DNA from: Candidatus Heimdallarchaeota archaeon
GTDB lineage: Archaea > Asgardarchaeota > Heimdallarchaeia > Heimdallarchaeales > Heimdallarchaeaceae
Reading direction: 5' to 3'
DNA: 28,304 bases
NCBI GenBank assembly: GCA_030603505.1
Contig: JAUVXQ010000008.1
Location: forward strand, 1-28,304
Below are positions 25,535 to 28,304 of the stretch, piece by piece. Below the pieces are notes generated by a model. The model saw only the letters and a list, made by a program, of their open reading frames with translations, did no database searches and was not told where the DNA came from. A program made the translations under genes and the position numbers. The first letter of the stretch is position 1, and each line of letters begins with the position of its first letter.

Positions 25535-26968
25535 TTGATAGAGGAAAGTGAAACAAGCTATAATTTGTGCATAGATGAGCTCAAGAAGAACAATATATCC
25601 GCAAAGATTCATGAAATTAGTGATAAGAATCTCCAAAATGTTGATTCTGCAGTTCAAGATAAGATTGAGAGTGTCTTTAAAATAGCATCACAATCTGGTT
25701 GCGCAATAGGTGTTGTAGGGGGTTTTGTTAGAGATTTGTTGTTGGGGAATCCAAGTCATGATGTTGATTTCGTTGTTTTTAAAGGAAATATCAACAAATT
25801 GACAGAGCTAATAGGTCATGAATTAAATGGTAAAATTGGGAAAATGAGCAATCAAACATTAACAACACAAATTAGGTTTCCAGATGGTATTATTTTCGAA
25901 TTTAACTCAACTCGTAAAGAACATTATGAACACCCTTCAAGAATGCCAATAGTTGAAAAAGGAACATTAGTTGATGATTTGTTTAGGAGAGATTTTACAA
26001 TAAATGCTTTTATAATGTTTGGAAACAAGTACATTGATGTTTTTGACGGTACGAATGATTTACAGAATTTGATCATACAAACTACTCGTGAACCGACTGT
26101 TGTATTTCGAGAAGATTATCTACGGATGTTCAGAGCGATTAGATTCTCTTGTATGTTAAATTTTGAGATAGACAAAAGAGTAAAAGAGGGAATAAAGAAA
26201 AACGTAGAAAATCTCAAAATTGTTCCTCATGAACGCATTTTAGACGAACTCAAACGCTCAATAAGTTCAAACCCTCTAAAAGCTTTCAGATTAATGATTA
26301 ATCTGAATATTTTTGAAACAATCTTCCCTGAAATTAAGAATTATACTTTAGAAAAAAGTTTCTTCTTTCCTGACACTGTTTGGAAAAAAATTGAACAAAA
26401 ACTCCGATATATGCTTGATAATAAAATCACTGATAGCACATTTTTGATAGCTGTTATCCTTCTAGAACTCGATTTAGATATGACATTAGAGAAGAACGAG
26501 ACAGAATTCGAAGAATTCAGAGTCATCCTAAATAATATTCTAAAGCGATTGAAATTTTCTAAGAAGGAAGTGCAACGAATAAAACTCTATTATAAATTCA
26601 AGCATTCTCTCTTCAAATTCTGCGATTTTGATACTTCAATTTTGGAAATTCGTTTGTTTTTACGTACAGTTCATCCTTTGTTGGATGATTTTATCTTACT
26701 CTCTCTAGCAGAAAATGGAACTAGACGGTTTCCATGCGATATAAAGAGAATAATCACTAGACTAAGAGAAGTAAGCAAAAAACCAGAACTAATACAATTT
26801 ATGCCAAAATTAAATGGATATGAAATAAATGAATTATTCGGTTTTGAAGGTAGGGTCATTGGAGATGTAAAGCTGTTACTAGTTACAGCTATAATGAACG
26901 AAGAGATAACTAATACACGTGAATCTTGCATAAAGTACTTAAAAAAGAACAAATGGAAAATTCTCTGA
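25535..26968 (+). CDS. Class II tRNA nucleotidyltransferase / poly(A) polymerase family protein
   Basis: A 477-residue member of the bacterial/eukaryotic class II nucleotidyltransferase family (CCA-adding enzymes and PcnB). Visible motifs: VGGFVRDLLLGN (61-72) with the catalytic HDVD (D76, D78); RRDFTINAF (~145); the nucleotide-selecting EDYLRMFRAIRF (~188-199); and PHERILDELKRSI. EDxxR is the template motif of true CCA-adding enzymes. Archaea normally use the unrelated class I enzyme, so this gene is either a bacterial-type replacement or a second enzyme such as a poly(A) or tRNA-repair polymerase. A C-terminal helical region (~270-470) is present, but no HD domain or second catalytic domain is evident. 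After the stop a T7-8 tract (~27022-27030) may end transcription. Confidence 0.88.
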   Translation: MIEESETSYNLCIDELKKNNISAKIHEISDKNLQNVDSAVQDKIESVFKIASQSGCAIGVVGGFVRDLLLGNPSHDVDFVVFKGNINKLTELIGHELNGKIGKMSNQTLTTQIRFPDGIIFEFNSTRKEHYEHPSRMPIVEKGTLVDDLFRRDFTINAFIMFGNKYIDVFDGTNDLQNLIIQTTREPTVVFREDYLRMFRAIRFSCMLNFEIDKRVKEGIKKNVENLKIVPHERILDELKRSISSNPLKAFRLMINLNIFETIFPEIKNYTLEKSFFFPDTVWKKIEQKLRYMLDNKITDSTFLIAVILLELDLDMTLEKNETEFEEFRVILNNILKRLKFSKKEVQRIKLYYKFKHSLFKFCDFDTSILEIRLFLRTVHPLLDDFILLSLAENGTRRFPCDIKRIITRLREVSKKPELIQFMPKLNGYEINELFGFEGRVIGDVKLLLVTAIMNEEITNTRESCIKYLKKNKWKIL

Positions 26969-27081
26969 AAACCTCATTTGCTTGATTTACATATCTGTAA
27001 GAAAATGATTTATATTAGCTATTTTTTTAATTATGAAGGGGATTAGATAACTAATAAAACCTCGAATCCAGATGTAGAAGT

Positions 27082-27093
27082 AAGTTTAAATAG
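27082..27093 (+). promoter_or_regulatory. TATA-like box of the second DegV gene
   Basis: AAGTTTAAATAG is centred ~27 bases before the ATG at 27114 with no Shine-Dalgarno between them, the leaderless pattern seen elsewhere in this window. Confidence 0.5.
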
Positions 27094-27113
27094 AAGTTCT
27101 CAAAATTTCGTTT

Positions 27114-28043
27114 ATGTCAAGAGTTAAACTTTTTACTGATGCTTCAAGTTTTTTTCCAATAGATTTAGCTAAAAAGGAAAACGTTGTATTGCTTGAATCA
27201 TTACTTGTGATTGATGGGAACCACTATCGTGAAATATCAGAATTAAACCGTGATGATTTTATAAATAGTTTGGAATCTATAGATCCTTATCCTACAAGCA
27301 CTCAAGTTCCAGCAAGTGATGTTTTAAAAGAACTAAACAAAGCAATTGAAGAAGGATATGAGGAAGTTTTGTATTTAGTTGTGTCTACTAACCTTTCAAA
27401 TGCCATGAATTCAATGAATATAGCTTCAAAAAAAGTGAAAGATATAATAAAAGTAACAATTTATCAAACTGATTACACTTGTACAGCCCAAGGAGCTATG
27501 ACATATAGAGCTTGGACTATGTTAAAAGATGGTAAGTCAATTGAGGAGATAATAAAAGTTCTTGATTATATGAAAGAAAAAACCTATTCGATAGGTGTTT
27601 CAGGGAGTTTCTTTGCTCTCTTTAGAACTGGTAAAGTTAAGAAAGGTGCAGCAATAAGTATCTTATCTTCTGCATTAAAAATGAAACCATTAGCAGAAAT
27701 TAACACTACAGATGGTGTAATCGGTGTTGGTGCAGGATTAGGTTTTAAGAATGCTATAAAAAAGATGGTAAACCACATAAAGGAAAACACTGATCCCAAT
27801 AAGACATATGACTTGTTTCTCTCGGACGCTTTGAATAAAGAATTATTAAAACAGTACGAAGCAGCAATTATGAAAAATCGAAGAATTGAAAAATCTTACC
27901 ACTGGGATCTAACAGCTGTTGTAGCCTTAACAATTGGAAAAGGCAGTGTTATGATGGCAATAACTCCTTCAGAAAAAGAGCTAGAAAAATTGTTAACACT
28001 TCCTTATTTTCATTTTAATACCTTCATTCAGAAAAACAAGTAA
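27114..28043 (+). CDS. DegV family fatty-acid-binding protein (copy 2)
   Basis: A 309-residue DegV/EDD-fold protein. It begins KLFTDASSFFP in place of the usual 'ITDSSxDLP', has PTSTQVPASD (~62-71) at the position of the TSxPS ligand motif, STNLSNAMNSMNIAS, and the later DYTCTAQGAMTYRAW. It differs clearly from the copy at 2300-3175: the ligand motif differs and the C-terminus is longer. Two sequence-divergent DegV proteins suggest different lipid ligands. The neighbours do not identify a kinase partner. Confidence 0.88.
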   Translation: MSRVKLFTDASSFFPIDLAKKENVVLLESLLVIDGNHYREISELNRDDFINSLESIDPYPTSTQVPASDVLKELNKAIEEGYEEVLYLVVSTNLSNAMNSMNIASKKVKDIIKVTIYQTDYTCTAQGAMTYRAWTMLKDGKSIEEIIKVLDYMKEKTYSIGVSGSFFALFRTGKVKKGAAISILSSALKMKPLAEINTTDGVIGVGAGLGFKNAIKKMVNHIKENTDPNKTYDLFLSDALNKELLKQYEAAIMKNRRIEKSYHWDLTAVVALTIGKGSVMMAITPSEKELEKLLTLPYFHFNTFIQKNK

Positions 28044-28060
28044 ACCATTGATATTGAGGG

Positions 28061-28096
28061 AAAAAAAAGGAATACTGAGGGTATAACTCAGATTCC
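28061..28096 (-). terminator. Hairpin followed by T8, for the minus-strand anchor-protein gene
   Basis: The arms GGAAT-A-CTGAG (28069-28079) and CTCAG-ATTCC (28087-28096) form a ten-base-pair stem with one bulged A and a seven-base loop. Read on the minus strand, it is followed at once by eight T (28061-28068 in reverse). That is the form of an intrinsic terminator; in archaea the T run alone may be enough. It sits between two convergent genes. Confidence 0.6.
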
Positions 28097-28124
28097 AATT
28101 TCTAGAATGGGTGTTTAATCATCA

Positions 28125-28304
28125 TTAATTTTTCTTCTTCTTTCTTCGTAATACACCTATTGCAGTTATAACAATTAATGCCAAAACTGTCCATAGTTGA
28201 TTAAATGGTGATTGTTTTGTAGCTCCAGCTAAGACATTGTCTGTTCCCCAGTACTGTTCTGAATCCATTGTTATAGTTGTAGTTGTTGACTCTTCACTAG
28301 GTTC
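28125..28304 (-). CDS. C-terminal anchor of a secreted or surface protein (partial)
   Basis: The last 59 codons of a protein whose start lies beyond the window. A Thr/Ser/Glu-rich stretch (SEESTTTTITMDSEQYWG) leads to a single hydrophobic segment (LWTVLALIVITAIGVL) and a basic end (RRKKKKN). This is the usual tail of archaeal surface proteins: a Thr-rich, probably glycosylated stalk, one membrane helix and a cytoplasmic positive stop. It also resembles archaeosortase-type tails, but no PGF-like motif is present. The function cannot be stated from this part. Confidence 0.8.
   Translation of the reverse strand, partial: EPSEESTTTTITMDSEQYWGTDNVLAGATKQSPFNQLWTVLALIVITAIGVLRRKKKKN

Noticed and set aside
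27055..27080. CTCGAATCC resembling a tRNA T-arm
   Set aside because: No acceptor stem, D-arm or anticodon arm can be formed around it.

Overview
The window looks like part of an archaeal chromosome, most likely from an Asgard (Promethearchaeota) archaeon. DNA is AT-rich. Several first genes have a TATA-like box about 25-30 bases before the start codon (leaderless pattern), while downstream genes carry GGTG-type Shine-Dalgarno sites. The gene content mixes archaeal metabolism (four-subunit pyruvate:ferredoxin oxidoreductase, a Ski2-like helicase with zinc clusters) with a Ras-like small GTPase, longin-like proteins and an IFT52/GIFT-like protein, a mixture typical of Asgard genomes. The taxon is an inference; no rRNA or other phylogenetic marker is present.

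Layout. 1-476 (-): 5' part of purA. 561-3175 (+): Ras-like GTPase, a membrane protein with a Lys/Glu-rich tail, and a DegV protein. 3187-5357 (-): bifunctional NAD(P)HX repair enzyme Nnr and a coiled-coil protein. 5656-6660 (+): CitG-like protein. 6657-9698 (-): longin-like and GIFT-like proteins encoded back to back, then a six-helix membrane protein with TPR-like helices. 9808-10182 (+): small unknown protein. 10188-13443 (-): large SF2 helicase and a zinc-ribbon protein. 13554-15314: a lone-tnpB IS element with a structured right end. 15424-17138 (+): zinc-ribbon protein, two-helix membrane protein, unknown protein. 17226-20107 (+): porGDAB. 20246-23341 (+): HD phosphohydrolase, longin-like/winged-helix protein, winged-helix/methyltransferase protein. 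23355-25366 (-): flotillin-like SPFH protein and its NfeD/YqiJ-like partner, which carries an Asp-His repeat. 25535-28043 (+): class II tRNA nucleotidyltransferase and a second DegV protein. 28125-28304 (-): C-terminal anchor of a surface protein.

How the genes fit together. porGDAB is the only clear metabolic operon and would interconvert pyruvate and acetyl-CoA using ferredoxin. Nnr, purA, the HD phosphohydrolase and the CCA enzyme are housekeeping or metabolite-repair functions. The SPFH/NfeD pair is a membrane-microdomain module. The GTPase, the longin-like proteins and the GIFT-like protein are the Asgard-flavoured part.

The most notable items are: (1) a TnpB whose canonical RuvC-II glutamate is glycine, with a candidate replacement glutamate 53 residues downstream, an arrangement reported for Fanzor and some TnpBs, next to a hairpin-rich presumptive omega-RNA region; (2) a back-to-back pair encoding an IFT52/GIFT-like and a longin-like protein; (3) an 18-bp tandem array that encodes an Asp-His repeat inside the flotillin partner. 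No tRNA, rRNA or CRISPR array was recognised.
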